Part shown: one piece after another, positions 11,820-23,000 of the stretch
Position numbering within the stretch: the first letter of the stretch is position 1
Layout of the letters: every line of letters begins with the position of its first letter
NCBI RefSeq assembly: GCF_003255815.1
Contig: NC_037689.1
Span: 141,413,789 to 141,477,788, forward strand
Reading direction: 5' to 3'
Origin: Theropithecus gelada
Taxonomy: Eukaryota; Chordata; Mammalia; Primates; Cercopithecidae
DNA: 64,000 nt
Program-made: the position numbers and the translations under genes
The notes under the pieces: generated by a model
What the model was told of the DNA's origin: nothing
Databases searched by the model: none
The model's input: the letters and a program-made list of their open reading frames with translations, nothing else

Positions 11820-14030
11820 TGTCTGTTTATTTTTCTGGTCCAGACCTAGAACATGTTCTATAATGGTGTTTCTAAACCTTTTTGTTTATTTATTCATTAA
11901 CACCCTCGTAAGGAGACATTTTGTACTTGTTTTTATTTCTAATAATCTCCCCATTAAATTGTAAAACCAAAGATGTACCAAATGTCTGTTTTTATGCTGT
12001 ACCTATCTGTGCTTTCAAATAGCCCCTGTTGAGAAATAATGTTATGAAAGTTAAATGACTCATTAGAACATAAATAATCACTGTGTGCTGCTCTTTCTTT
12101 TACCTTTGCTTTCTATTCCTGGAAGCAGTCCACAAGTTCTGTTCTCTATTATTTTGTAATATAAAGATGAGTGTGATTTTCTCATGAGTATTATTTGGAT
12201 AACCTATGTTCCACTTCTGACCCTGCAACTAATTTCCAATGTGGCCTTTTACAAGGCAAGCAAGATTTTGGTGGTACCGTTTATTTATTATGTCAAAAGG
12301 GCACAGTGTGGTAAGGTAAAACTTGGTTATAATAGAGAAAAGCAATTTGACGTGCTTAAAGTCCTGCCTAATGGAAGAAAGAAAGATTATTTATAATGTG
12401 AGAACAATAAATGTGAAAAAAAGAAGTTTTTTTTCTATTTCAGAAGCAGGGATTTAGAGATAAAATAAAAGATGTTTGAATTATGTCAAATGTTTCTTAA
12501 TGGTATTGGCAGTTCTCACTTGAATTCTGTGGTGATTCATTATGTTGGAGTGGGGGCCAAGGACAGCACCTGTGATCGTAAAATAACTGATTTTGTAATC
12601 AGTCAAAATTCATGGGATCTTGGGCTGCTTTTTAATATATTATTACCTCTTGGCCACTGAGACAAATTTGCCATCTCAAATATTCTTTCCGGAGCCATTA
12701 TACCTTGTATTTATGTTACAAAACAAGGCAGAAGCCATGGCACTATTATCAACCATTACCCTAGACATAGTATATGCTAATTGTTTGGTATATATTTCCA
12801 GCACATGACATTTATGAGGTGCTTTGCAAGATTTCAACTAAATAAATTTTACTCTCTTCTTGCATCCTGAGTACTGTTGTTAAAATTTGAGCTTTGTTCA
12901 AGTATGGGCCAAATTCCAGTATGTGTGATTTAACTTTTATTTACCAAACCTTCAACTTAACAGTTTGAAATTTCCACAAGGCAAAAACCCGTGAATAATG
13001 GCTTCTGGCACTATATTCTACCAAGATCTATTGAACGATTAAAAATGTGGAGTCCAAAGTGTATCTGAAAAATCAGATTGGGGTTTATTAATATCATGCT
13101 TTTAGAATTAAACTTTCTGTTTTATATACATATTTGTTTTTAAAATGTGCCTCCTTTCATGTTGCCATAAGTCTTTGCTCACCATTTGAAAGCTTCTCTG
13201 CTATTATGTTTCAGGACAATTTTAGCAGTTGTGAGATTATGTTTTCCCTGATGAACTAAACAGTATGGTTTCAGAGAAGCTAGAACTCATGGTGTAAGTA
13301 AAATACTTCAACTTGATTTTGCACTCAGGACACCAACAAAGCTATTATGTTCTCAAATAGAAAATGAGAAAATAATGTCATTGTTTGGCTGCAAATGTCA
13401 CATATATTACACTTGAATTGATGGACATAGTATGGAATTATCTTGATCATGGTTCAGTAGTGTCAAAGCTGGGAAACTAGGCTTGAAAGGTGTTAGACAA
13501 AAATTTCTAAGCACATAGAGAGCAAAATCCATCCCCAGAAAATTTAAACTGAGGTTTCATTTAGAAAACACTACCATTTGCAAAGGAATCACATGTAGGA
13601 GCCCCAGACACTTGATTTATCTTCATCTCTATTTCTGGAAAGCAACTGATGAGCTAAAGAAAAATTGGTCTTGGTTCCAAGATCCAATGAGGCTATGGAT
13701 TCAGGCTTCAGGTAAAGCCTTTCTACAAATCCCTGCCCAAGGGATATCGCCTTCCTTCTATCTTTGATTATTTTTTTCTCAATGTAAAGTACTAATACAA
13801 CTGAAATAGGTAACCTCCAAAGCCTTCTAAGTTATCTGATGTACCGACATGAATGACTTATTCAGGTTTCTTCATCAGAGTGTAGAAAGAGCTTCAAAGT
13901 GAAATAATAGATTGCAGAGAAAGATAGGTGAGAGGCTATGATATTTCACCAACTGAAAACTGTTTTGAGAAAAATATATCTGCTTTTAGAATATGATATT
14001 CCTAAAAGTGTTCCTTTAATTAAGTATGGT
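11820..14030. other. Unassigned AT-rich DNA
   Basis: I see no gene. At about 12200-12260 a ctgaccctgcaactaattt block recalls a MIR, but the match is too short to call. Frames at 11770-11964, 12184-12396, 12472-12660 and 12620-12808 have no recognisable domain. Confidence 0.45.
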
Positions 14031-14034
14031 GCCC

Positions 14035-14325
14035 ATGCCCTTCCTGCCTTGAATCATTTGTTGATTGTATGAGAACCCAGATCAATGCTTCCAAGCAAAC
14101 CTGGTCCCTCTATCCCTTGTTCAGCATTTCTACCTTTATAGGTAGCTGTTATAGCACATATTGCAACTACATTTTTACTTCTGGCTAAACATGCGAGCTT
14201 AGAGCTCCTCTAGGGGAGTAGTGCCTTTTTATTCATCTTTATTTCTGTAACATCTTCCTAAGGCCTGACATTTAATATATGATCAGTTGAATTAATTAAG
14301 GAATAGATAACTGAGTGAAGGACTC
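14035..14325 (+). repeat. L2 LINE 3' end, diverged
   Basis: A block with gagctcctctaggggagta, then tttattcatctttatttctg, then ggcctgacatttaatatatg follows the L2 3' terminal order (gagctcc...gcagggactgtg...cctggcacatag). Confidence 0.5.
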
Positions 14326-14356
14326 ACCATCTATAATGCTGAAGAGTTAATCTTAT

Positions 14357-14372
14357 CTCAGACCTCTTTTCT
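14357..14372. repeat. L1 target-site duplication, left copy
   Basis: The 16-mer ctcagacctcttttct matches 16266-16281 (ctcagccctcttttct) with one mismatch and bounds the - strand L1. Confidence 0.85.
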
Positions 14373-16265
14373 TTTTTTTTAAATTATTTTTTATTACACT
14401 TTAAGTTCTAGGGTACATGTGCACAGCGTGCAGGTTTGATACATAGGTATACATGTGCCATGTTGGTTTGCTGCACCCATCAACTCATCATTTACATTAG
14501 GTATTTTTCCTATGCTATTCCTCCCCCAGCGCCCTACCCTCTGACAGGCCCCAGTGTGTGATGTTCCCCGCCCTGTGTCCAAGTGATCTCATTGTTCAAT
14601 TACCACCTATGAGTGAGAACATGCAGTGTTTGGTTTTCTGCCCTTGTGATAGTTTGCTGAGAATGATGGTTTCCAGTTTCATCCATGTCCCTGCAAAGAA
14701 CATGAACTCATCCTTTTTGATGGCTGCATAGTATTCCCTGGTATATATGTGCCATATTCTCTTAATCCAGTTTATCACTGATGGACATTTGGGTGGGTTC
14801 CAAGTCTTTGCTATTGAGAATAGTGCCGCAATAAACATACGTGTGCATGTCTTTATAGTAGCATGATTTATAATCCTTTGGGTATATCCCCAGTAATGGG
14901 ATTGCTGGGTCAAGTGGTCATTCTAGTTCTAGTTCCTTGAGGAACTGCCACACTGTCTTCCACAATGGTTGAACCAATTTACACTCCCACCAACAGTGTT
15001 CCTATTTCTCCACATCCTCTCTAGCATCTGTTGTTTCCTGACTTTTTAATGATTGCCATTCTAACTGGTGTGAGATGGTATCTCATTGTGGTTTTGATTT
15101 GCATTTCTCTGATGACCAGTGATGATGAGCATTTTTTCATGTATCTGTTGGCCGCATAGATGTGTTCTTTTGAGAAGTGTCTGTTCATATCCTTTGCCCA
15201 CTTTTTGATGGGTTTGTTTGCTTTTTCTTGAAATTTGTTTGAGTTCTTTGTAGGTTCTGGATATTAGCCTTTTGTCAGATGGGTAGATTGCAAAGTTTTT
15301 CTCCCATTCTGTAGGTTGCCTGTTCACTCTGATGGTAGTTTCTTTTGCCGTGCAGAAGCTCTTTAGTTTAATTGTATCCCATGTGTCTATTTTGGCTTTT
15401 GTTGCCATTACTTTTGGTGTTTTAGTCATGAAGTCCTTGCCCATGCCTATGTCTTGAATGGTATTGTCTAGCTTTTCTTCTAGGGTTTTTATGGTTTTAG
15501 GTCTAACATTTAAGGCTTTAATCCATCTTGAATTAATTTGTATAAGGTGTAAGGAAGGGATCCAGTTTCAACTTTCTACATATGTCTAGTCAGTTTTCCC
15601 AGCACCATTTATTAAATAGGGAATCCTTTCCCCATTTCTTGTTTTCATCAGGTTTGTCAAAGATCAGATGGTTGTAGATGTATGGCATTATTTCTGAGGC
15701 CTCTGTTCTGTTCCATTGGTCTATATATCTGTTTTGGTACCAGTACCATGCTGTTTTGGTTACTGTAGCCTTGTAGAATAGGTTGAAGTCAGGTAGCGTG
15801 ATGTCTCCAGCTTTGTTCTATTTGCTTAGGATTGTCTTGGCAATGCAGGCTCCTTTTTTAGTTTCATATGAACTTTAAAGTAGTTTTTTCCAATTCTGTG
15901 AAGAAAGTCATTGGTAGCTTGATGGGGATGGCACTGAATCTATAAATTACTTTAGGAAATATGGCCATTTTCACGATATTGATTCTTCCTATCCATGAGC
16001 ATGGAATATTCTTCCATTTGTTTGTGTCCTCTTTTATTTCTTTGAGCAGAGATTTGTAGTTCTCCTTGAAGAGGTCCTTCACATCCCCTGTAAGTTGGAT
16101 TCCTAGGTATTTTATTTTCTTTGAAGCAATTGTGAATGGGAGTTCACTCACGATTTGGCTCTCTGTCTGTTAATGGTATATAGGAATGCTTGTGATTTTT
16201 GAACATTGATTTTGTATGCTGAGACTTTCCTGAAGTTGCTTATCAGCTTAAGGAGATTTTGGGCT
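14373..16265 (-). mobile_element. 5'-truncated L1PA element
   Basis: Read on the - strand it runs from the reverse transcriptase domain of ORF2 to the 3' UTR and a short A-rich tail (14373-14395 on +). About 1.9 kb of the usual 6 kb is present. The 3' UTR wording (cagcgtgcaggtttgataca and the taggtatacatgtgcc block on +) is that of the L1PA group. A 16-bp target-site duplication with one mismatch flanks it (14357-14372, 16266-16281), so this is a simple target-primed insertion. Confidence 0.92.
14596..16265 (-). pseudogene. L1 ORF2 C-terminal half, broken
   Basis: Three frame segments are recognisable: 15864-16151 (SELPFTIASKKIKYLGIQL), 15061-15444 (KTPKVMATKAKIDTWDTIK, EWEKNFAIYPSDK) and 14596-14913 (INWIKRIWHIYTREYYAAI), the last ending at the normal ORF2 stop. 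They correspond to the end of the RT domain and the C-terminal segment. No catalytic RT loop is present because the copy is 5' truncated. Several shifts separate the pieces. Confidence 0.9.
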
Positions 16266-16281
16266 CTCAGCCCTCTTTTCT
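16266..16281. repeat. L1 target-site duplication, right copy
   Basis: This is the partner of 14357-14372, 15 of 16 identical, directly at the L1 truncation point. Confidence 0.85.
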
Positions 16282-16449
16282 ATTGTAATAGATCAAGTAT
16301 TTGGTATACAGATGTTTACTGAATGATCTATAAAATATTAACACAGGCAGATTTATAAAGAGGCCACAATTTTGAGAGATAATTATCTTTTATAAAACAC
16401 TTATCCATGAAGAAAAATGGAGAGTATTTCTAACACTGCTACACTCATT

Positions 16450-16598
16450 CCAAAACTTTTTATTGACCAACTGTTATGTGTTCATGATTGTTTCTTTTTC
16501 GTGGGAGGGTGGTTGGGGGTGGGCACTACAGCAGTGAAAAAAAAAAAAAAAAAAAAAAGGCCTATCGACATGGAGTTTATATTCTGGCAGATGATAAT
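16450..16598 (-). repeat. L2 LINE 3' end (reverse), with an A-run
   Basis: On + it reads tttttattgaccaactgttatgtg, then gggcactacagcagtg, then catggagtttatattctggc. This is the reverse complement of the L2 3' end. A run of about 22 A (16537-16558) has expanded inside the gtgaacaa-type stretch. Confidence 0.65.
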
Positions 16599-16604
16599 TT
16601 AGTT

Positions 16605-16765
16605 GTGCTTTTTTATTCTGTGTTAAGTACTGTGGTATATACTTCATGTATATTATCTCATTTAATTTCCTAATGTACCCTAGGAAATAGATAAGCTTAT
16701 TGTTCTCATTTTGACAGGGAGAAAATTAGGGCACAGACAAGTTAAACAATCATCTATAATATTTC
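16605..16765 (+). repeat. MIR remnant
   Basis: The MIR core order is visible: gttaagtactgtggtatata, tattatctcatttaatttcc, cctaggaaatagataagc, attttgacaggga, agggcacagacaagttaa. Confidence 0.8.
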
Positions 16766-17535
16766 CAATTTGCTTTCATGGTTTATATTTCAGAGACTTT
16801 CAGAAATTATAATGGCTGTCACTTTGGCTATGCTGTGGTTACAAAGTTCCTAGTATCTGAAACAAGAAGGATTATCTGAATTGAGAATAATAGGTCAATA
16901 TTTTCTTAGCATACATGGTAAAGAAAGTTTCTCACAATGGAAAGAAGCAATATCTGGGAAGACATAATTTCCTACGCATATCTAGCTTTTCAAATAAAAA
17001 GCTATTGTCATTAAATAACAAAGTTCAGTAATGTGTTATAACTATGTAACACAAATCATGATGTAATAGAACAAATATAAAAAATTCATCATGTAATTTA
17101 TTAATGTGTACCATGTTTCAAAACTAGAATGATCTTATTTTTAGGTTAACATAGATGAAATTGCAGCTTTATTTTAACATATGCAATTCAGACTCTCTGT
17201 ATCATTTATTTGTCAATTGTTTTTATAGCATGCATTATTCAGTCATATATCTTCTACCTGTCTGTTTGCTGTGACTACACAACTTTAAAATGATTAATAA
17301 AATCCAAGTTTATTAGTTCCAAAAATATAAAGAAATTTAATTACAAAGTTTGTATAAGGTGACATCAGAAAAATAATTTAGATGCAAAATGTGATAAGCG
17401 CATTATGTTACTCCTAAACCAGGGTTACTGTGTGATTGCCAACTTTTTGCATGTTTAAATTACTAATTTCTCCATAGCAAAATAACCATAGAGATGCTTG
17501 GTTTTTTGAGTGTTTTAAAATTTTATTTTAACTTT
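16766..17535. other. Unassigned AT-rich DNA
   Basis: No gene or nameable repeat is visible. Confidence 0.5.
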
Positions 17536-17539
17536 GTCA

Positions 17540-17838
17540 TTTTATTTGCCTTGTGTCTCTACACTTCATCCTTTATCTAGTCTTTTGCCTTTGTCTCTCA
17601 AAGAGAATATACTCCCCTCTGTTTTCCCAATGCACTCTCCTTGCACTTCTGTTAAAGGTCTTATTTTACAGTGCCTGATATTTGAAGAGTTAATTGTTTA
17701 CTTGTCTATCTCTCCAGTTAAATTGTAAATTCTCTGAGAAGAAGGGCTACGACATTTAATTTCCTACTGTCTTATAGCCTTTAGTGTAGTGGTTTTGCAC
17801 AAAATAGGTGCTAAGTAAATGTCTGACAAATGAGTGCT
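17540..17838 (+). repeat. L2 LINE 3' end
   Basis: It shows the L2 tail order: gtttacttgtctatctctcc, then ttctctgagaagaagggc, then aaaataggtgctaagtaaat. It overlaps a 64-codon frame of no significance. Confidence 0.8.
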
Positions 17839-18124
17839 AGTCATCCATTTTTTAAAGTGTAGAGTGTTAAATGGCACCAGTAATTTGTCAGTGTACCATA
17901 CTGCCTCAAAACATGGAACCCACTTGGTGGAATATGTCAACTCTATTTTTACAAAATCCAGGTACAAAGATTGTTTCAGAAGAGTTGTAAATAGTCTCAT
18001 TGGAAATCCCCAAGCATCTCCCGACTTTAAGGCCATATTATTTCTTCAACATATGCAAAAGACTGGAATTTGGAAACTTTCAATGAATCTATAAAACCAG
18101 CCTTTTTATAACGTTGAACCAAAA

Positions 18125-18345
18125 TAGGAGACACTGACTACAGGATGAAGGACATGGACTCTGTAGACAGATTTCCTGGGTTCAAATTCCTTCTCTGCCA
18201 TTCATTAGCTTTGCAATCTTTACTGACTAAATCTCCTTCCTCATAGCATTACCTTAGTGGAAGGATTTTTATGAGGACTACATGAGATAATGCATTTAAG
18301 CAATCAGCAAAATTCTTGGCACACAGTGAACATGCCATTGCCATT
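18125..18345 (+). repeat. MIR remnant
   Basis: A nearly complete MIR: acatggactctgtagacag, cctgggttcaaattcc, ttctctgccattcattagc, tgaggactacatgagataat and ttcttggcacacagtgaa in order. Confidence 0.88.
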
Positions 18346-18474
18346 CCCTTACATAGTTTGTATAGATTCCAGATCTCTAAACTTCAGCTTCTTTGACCCC
18401 AGTTCTTCAGAACTTCACTTTGCTGCCCAACTTTACTCAACCCTGCAAGTCAAATATCAGTGGTTGTGAATAGG

Positions 18475-18660
18475 ATTTCTAAATAAAATACAGAATGCCC
18501 AGTTAAATTTGACTTTCAGGTTTTAAAAATGCTGCTTTTTAATCATAAGAATGCCTTATACAATATGGGGGCCATGCTCATACTAAAGACTCATTTATTG
18601 TTTATCTGAAATTTTAGTTTGATAAAACACCCTGCATTTTTGTCAAATGTGATAACTCTT
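18475..18660. repeat. MITE-like imperfect palindrome
   Basis: The left arm (aaaatacagaatgcccag, then ttaaatttgactttcag) is an inverted match, by eye around two thirds, to the right arm (ctgaaattttagtttgat, aacaccctgcatttttg) across a loop of about 100 bp. This arrangement is typical of short non-autonomous DNA transposons. I do not assign a family name. Confidence 0.55.
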
Positions 18661-19267
18661 GTTCAGAAACTGTTACCCATCAACTACAGTCCATTGCCTC
18701 AAGCCCTCAGAGATGAACACAGGTTAGCGGAGTCTGTGTTTTAATTGCTTTCCCATTCACTCAATTTTAGTATTAGCAATTAATCAAGGATCCAACATGG
18801 GGACCCCAGCCAACAAGGAAAAGCTGGATGGCTTTATTTTAAATTAATGTGAACAAGTTTTGCATTTTCGGAAGACCTAGTATATTTAATCAGAACAAGT
18901 TCTGTGTCAAATACTAAATCTCCAATTCTGTTATTTTTCTACCCATAAAATATTTGGGGCAGCTATATAGAGGTTGCCTATCTGAGAAAATAGGGCTTCA
19001 CTAGCACGCATACCAATGAAGAATAGCCAAAATCAGTACAAACCATTATTTAGGGACAGGGCTTTGAGTTACATATATAATAATTGATACACATAATTTT
19101 TCCTTTTTCCACAGAGTGCTTCTTGACATGACAAAGAGTTTTAGTGTTCCCTAAGTAAAGTACATCTTGGGCTGGGCTCAAAGAAGCAATATTAAACGCA
19201 TTAAGCAGAATCTATCCCTGACCTCATACTTATTTCTGACATTCAAACATTTTACATAAGGAAAATG
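18661..19267. other. Unassigned DNA
   Basis: No gene and no nameable repeat is visible. Confidence 0.45.
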
Positions 19268-19387
19268 TGATGTGTTTCACAGACAATAACAATAAACACA
19301 GTCTCATAATATCAGAAAAATTTCTATGTGCTAGTGCCAACTTTAAAGGAAAGTAAATCGAGTCAGAGTGCAAGTAGGTTTTGTATA
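19268..19387 (+). repeat. Dispersed 120-bp local duplication, copy 1
   Basis: This segment recurs at 21159-21281 in the same orientation with three substitutions and one 3-bp indel. The match starts at tgatgtgtttcacagac and ends at ggttttgtata in both copies, and the flanks differ. Confidence 0.93.
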
Positions 19388-19514
19388 CATAAGGAATAGT
19401 TTTCAGAGTATTCCATGAGTTGCCATGAATACTTCACAAATGTTGTGCATTTGGAACACTGAGTACGTGATTATCTTTTCAAAGATTATTTTTAAAAATA
19501 TTTTAAATATATAC

Positions 19515-19594
19515 ATTTGTGTGTGTGCATATATGTATATGTGTGTGTATATGTATATTTATCATTTACACTTCAGTTTTGCCTGTTTTTAAAT

Positions 19595-19632
<38 letters not shown>
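19515..19632. repeat. GT-rich tract facing an (AC)n tract
   Basis: An interrupted (GT)n/(TA)n tract (19515-19560) is followed about 40 bp later by about seventeen AC units (19597-19630). The two tracts are complementary, so the pair could fold into a hairpin. Both are ordinary microsatellites. Confidence 0.9.
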
Positions 19633-19634
<2 letters not shown>

Positions 19635-19779
19635 TATATCCAAGACTAGACAAGCTATTTTGAAGACGCTTTTTTATTTTACATAAAATGAATTATTTCA
19701 ATTGTTAATATTAACTCCAAATGAACAGCAGTTTTGGATCAGAATGTTTGCTGGATATTCCCCCTAGTAGCTAACTCCA

Positions 19780-20000
19780 TCTCTACCCGTACCCTTATCA
19801 TGCTGTATTGTTTCTTCATATGTATTACCTATTTACCTGATATTATATTGTATCATGTTTTCTAAGTGTTTCCTTTTACTAGAATGTAATATTGATAAGG
19901 ACAGACATTTTGTCTATTTTGCTCATAGACATGGCCTCAATGTTTAGAACAGTGCTAAACACATAGTAATCACAAAATAAGTATTTTTGAATGAATACAT
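19780..20000 (+). repeat. L2 LINE 3' end
   Basis: It contains actagaatgtaatattgat, then ggacagacattttgtct, then acagtgctaaacacatag, then an aatgaatac end, in L2 order. Confidence 0.7.
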
Positions 20001-20014
20001 AAATAAAATCAATG

Positions 20015-20090
20015 ATAGCAGTAGCTATTTATGTAGTGGTTACTATGTGCTATACACTGTGCAAGATGTTTTATATATGGCAGGAGAAAC
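20015..20090 (+). repeat. MIR fragment
   Basis: It has gcagtagctatttatgtag, then ttactatgtgctatacactg, then tgcaagatgttttatat. This is the 5' part of a MIR read in the cactgtgctaag direction. Confidence 0.65.
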
Positions 20091-20144
20091 ACATATTTTA
20101 TTTTTCTTAAATGTCTCTCCATTTTCCAAGGATGAATCCTGGTG

Positions 20145-20264
20145 ACTGAGAGATCTACATTTCCTTGTAATAATTAATAGGCGTGGAAATTGAGTAGTGA
20201 AAGAACTGAGAGATCTATATTTCCTTGTAATAATTAATAGGTGTGGAAATTGAGTATTGAAAGA
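20145..20264 (+). repeat. 60-bp tandem duplication
   Basis: Two adjacent 60-bp units (20145-20204 and 20205-20264) start actgagagatct. They differ at three positions (ctacat/ctatat, ggcgtgg/ggtgtgg, agtagtg/agtattg). There is no third unit. Confidence 0.96.
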
Positions 20265-20270
20265 ACTTTA

Positions 20271-21158
20271 CGTCTTAAAACAATTTTGCATAACAAACAA
20301 GGAGAAAAACAGACAGATATTTTGGAAGATCCGGGAGCTGGTACTGGGTCTTTGGAAGAAAAGAAGTAAGATCAGGAGTACCAGCCACTTAAAGAAGGAG
20401 CTAGTAAAAGAAAACCCAGCAACTAGAGTTAAACAAAAGATGCTTGGGGTAGAAGAAATGTATCTGATAGGGATTTTAAAGTGAAATTTTATGTTCAACT
20501 TATATAAACTACTCTCCTCTAATTCTTTAACCAAACGTTCTGTAAACTGTTTATTGCTTTATTTGGGAGGAGAATAAAAATAAGTGCTATGGCTTGCTCC
20601 AAGACACAGGTATGAGATGACACAAAGGGCTGCCTACACAGATCTTTACAGACATAAATGGAATAAAGGAATCTGATAGTTGAGAGTCATCATGTAGTCT
20701 AACTTCCCACATGGAAGTAAATCCATCAGACTCTTCAAAAATTGATCCTGTATGAGTATGTTAATTGATGACAGGCACACATCACTAGGAAATCCATCAG
20801 TTTTTTCTTTTTTTTTTTTTTTGACAGCTCTTTTTTACCTCTGTTCAAGTACTCTTTACAACTGATCTGAAATCTGCTTGTCTATCGCTTGTTTAATGTT
20901 ATTTAAGTAATATGTACACAAAAAAGAAAATAATGCCTTTTAAAATCAGGCCCTTTATTGGACCTTTAGAAAAACAGAAACCCTCAACATTCCTGTCTAC
21001 GTGTGACATTTTGTCAGATTAATGAAAACAGCTATATGCCTAGCAATACCAGACACTCAACAAATATTAGTTGAATAAATTAAAGAATGAGTTATTATGA
21101 TATCATGCCCTCTTGTCTTCTCTAAGAAGTTAATCATCCCTCTCTTTAGGGATCATTT
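20271..21158. other. Unassigned DNA
   Basis: No gene. A T-run lies at about 20808-20822, and a short L2-like tail at about 21040-21090 (agacactcaacaaatatt, ttgaataaat) is too short for a firm call. Frames at 20257-20484 (+) and 20268-20534 (-) overlap each other and show no domain. Confidence 0.45.
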
Positions 21159-21281
21159 TGATGTGTTTCACAGACAACAATAACAATAAACATAGTCTCA
21201 TAATATCAGAAAAAATTCTATGTGCTAGTACCAACTTTAAAGGAAAGTAAATCGAGTCAGAGTGCAAGTAGGTTTTGTATA
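21159..21281 (+). repeat. Dispersed 120-bp local duplication, copy 2
   Basis: The direct-orientation partner of 19268-19387. It carries one extra caa in the acaacaataacaat stretch. No poly(A) tail, terminal inverted repeat or target-site duplication marks it as a transposon. Confidence 0.93.
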
Positions 21282-22439
21282 AAGTCACAATGGCAGATAA
21301 GCAGCTGTGTGTGGAACAGATATTATGAGTTATTGTACTTGTCCATTTAAATGTCTACCTGAAATGTCTGATGGGACATGGCACATAGACCAAAATATCA
21401 AGCAAGGGAACAATTATTCCCTTGGCACATTTTGGCAGATGGAAAGGAATAAAGATATTCAATAATGATATCAACCTTTCTCAGTTTCCTGGATGAACTC
21501 CCCAAAAAAACATAAGCTGCATTTTTCCCTCCAGCCTTGGTTTTTAGCACCACTTTTTTTCTTGAAATATATTAGCATTTGGATTTAACAACTACCCATT
21601 CTCACAGGACCAAATCCATGTGTAATCATGAATTATAAAACTTAGTCCCTACTTATTCATACACAGAGATATAATTGAAAAAGGTAATCATAGAGATACG
21701 GAAGAACAAGAAAGGAGAGGACAGGAGGGTCTCTAAGAATGCAATATGAATATTGATACTTTTCTTGGGCAGTAGCTCACCGCAGGCATAAAGAAGTTAA
21801 GTCCATAACACTGTCAAAATACTATTGTTAACTGAGGCAAACAACATACTAAAAAAGGATTAGCCATACTTAGGGGATGGGAGTGCTTGTTTAAATCCTT
21901 GAACAGTTAAGTACCTTTATCATTTTGGTCAGACAAAACGCTGCAAAGTCCTTGTACTGGGGAAAAATATCTTATCACACTGCAGAATAAATCGCAGTAT
22001 AACAAAGAGGAATTTCATCAAGGGTTTTGAAGACAACCAAGAGGAGAAAACTGTGAGACTCGTCAGATTACTGATGTAAAAGAGTAAAGGGAACTTCATC
22101 AGAAACACGACTCAGCATTTGGCATTCTAGAGAAAATATCTTTATCTTTCCACCTGCAAAGAGGTGGAAGTCATTTAGCTGTTTCTAAATTATTAGTGTG
22201 ATTAGCCAAATCTGGCCTTTTGTTCCAAAGAGAAGCTGGCTTTTGCAGTCAGATGTGGGCATGGCAACCATCCATTGGCATCAACAGATTTGCCTGGTAA
22301 AAGATTCCAGAAATCATCAGTGTATGTGAATGCCAAACATATGAACAAGCAGCGTGCAGAGAGAACACTGTGAAGAAAAGAAACACAAGGAAAGGACAGA
22401 AAATGAATATAAGTGAGAAATAATATTGCAATTAATAGT
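21282..22439. other. Unassigned DNA
   Basis: No gene and no repeat that I can name. The minus-strand frames at 22202-22456 and 22249-22431 are overlapping and without domain. Confidence 0.45.
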
Positions 22440-23000
22440 GTTTTCTCCAGTCTCAATTTTACCTGAAGTAGTAGGATACTTTAAGCTTCCTAGTTTTCCT
22501 CGTCTCCAGCCTCATCCTACTTCTGAACTATCTTCCACACTCTATCCAGATAATTATTTCTACACCAAAAATACAATCTAGATTAAATGTCTGCAATAGC
22601 TCACGATTGCCCACAGAACGGAGTTCAAGTGTGTAGTGTAGTATGCAAAGTCCCTTAAAAACTGAGCTTAACTGCTCTTTGGTGGCACTTTTGACTGCTC
22701 TCCTCTTGCCCTCTCCCATCATCAATGTATATGTCCTGCAGTTCAGCCCATAGAACCTTTTCTTATTTGCAAAATTGTCCACGTTTTCAAATCAGTTGCA
22801 CTAGGTCTAGAATACCCTTTCCTTTCTTATATGCTAGTAAAGACTAGTTATTGCAGAGTAATAGTGCCTATATGAATTCTCAGACTTTCATAGCTGAGTT
22901 ACTTGATCTTGCTCTGTGCTAGAGCTCTTATCACATTTCATTGCAAATATCTATGTGTGTATCTAACTTTCCTGTCAGACACTGGCACCTTAAGGAAAAA
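22440..23000 (+). repeat. L2 LINE body and 3' region, diverged
   Basis: The L2 order can be traced: a tctgcaatagctcacgattg block (family: cttcccattgcc), a gcaaagtcccttaaaaactg block, a ctagaataccctttcc block (tctggaatgctcttcc) and a tagagctcttatcacatttc block. The match is weak but consistent along about 500 bp. Confidence 0.5.
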
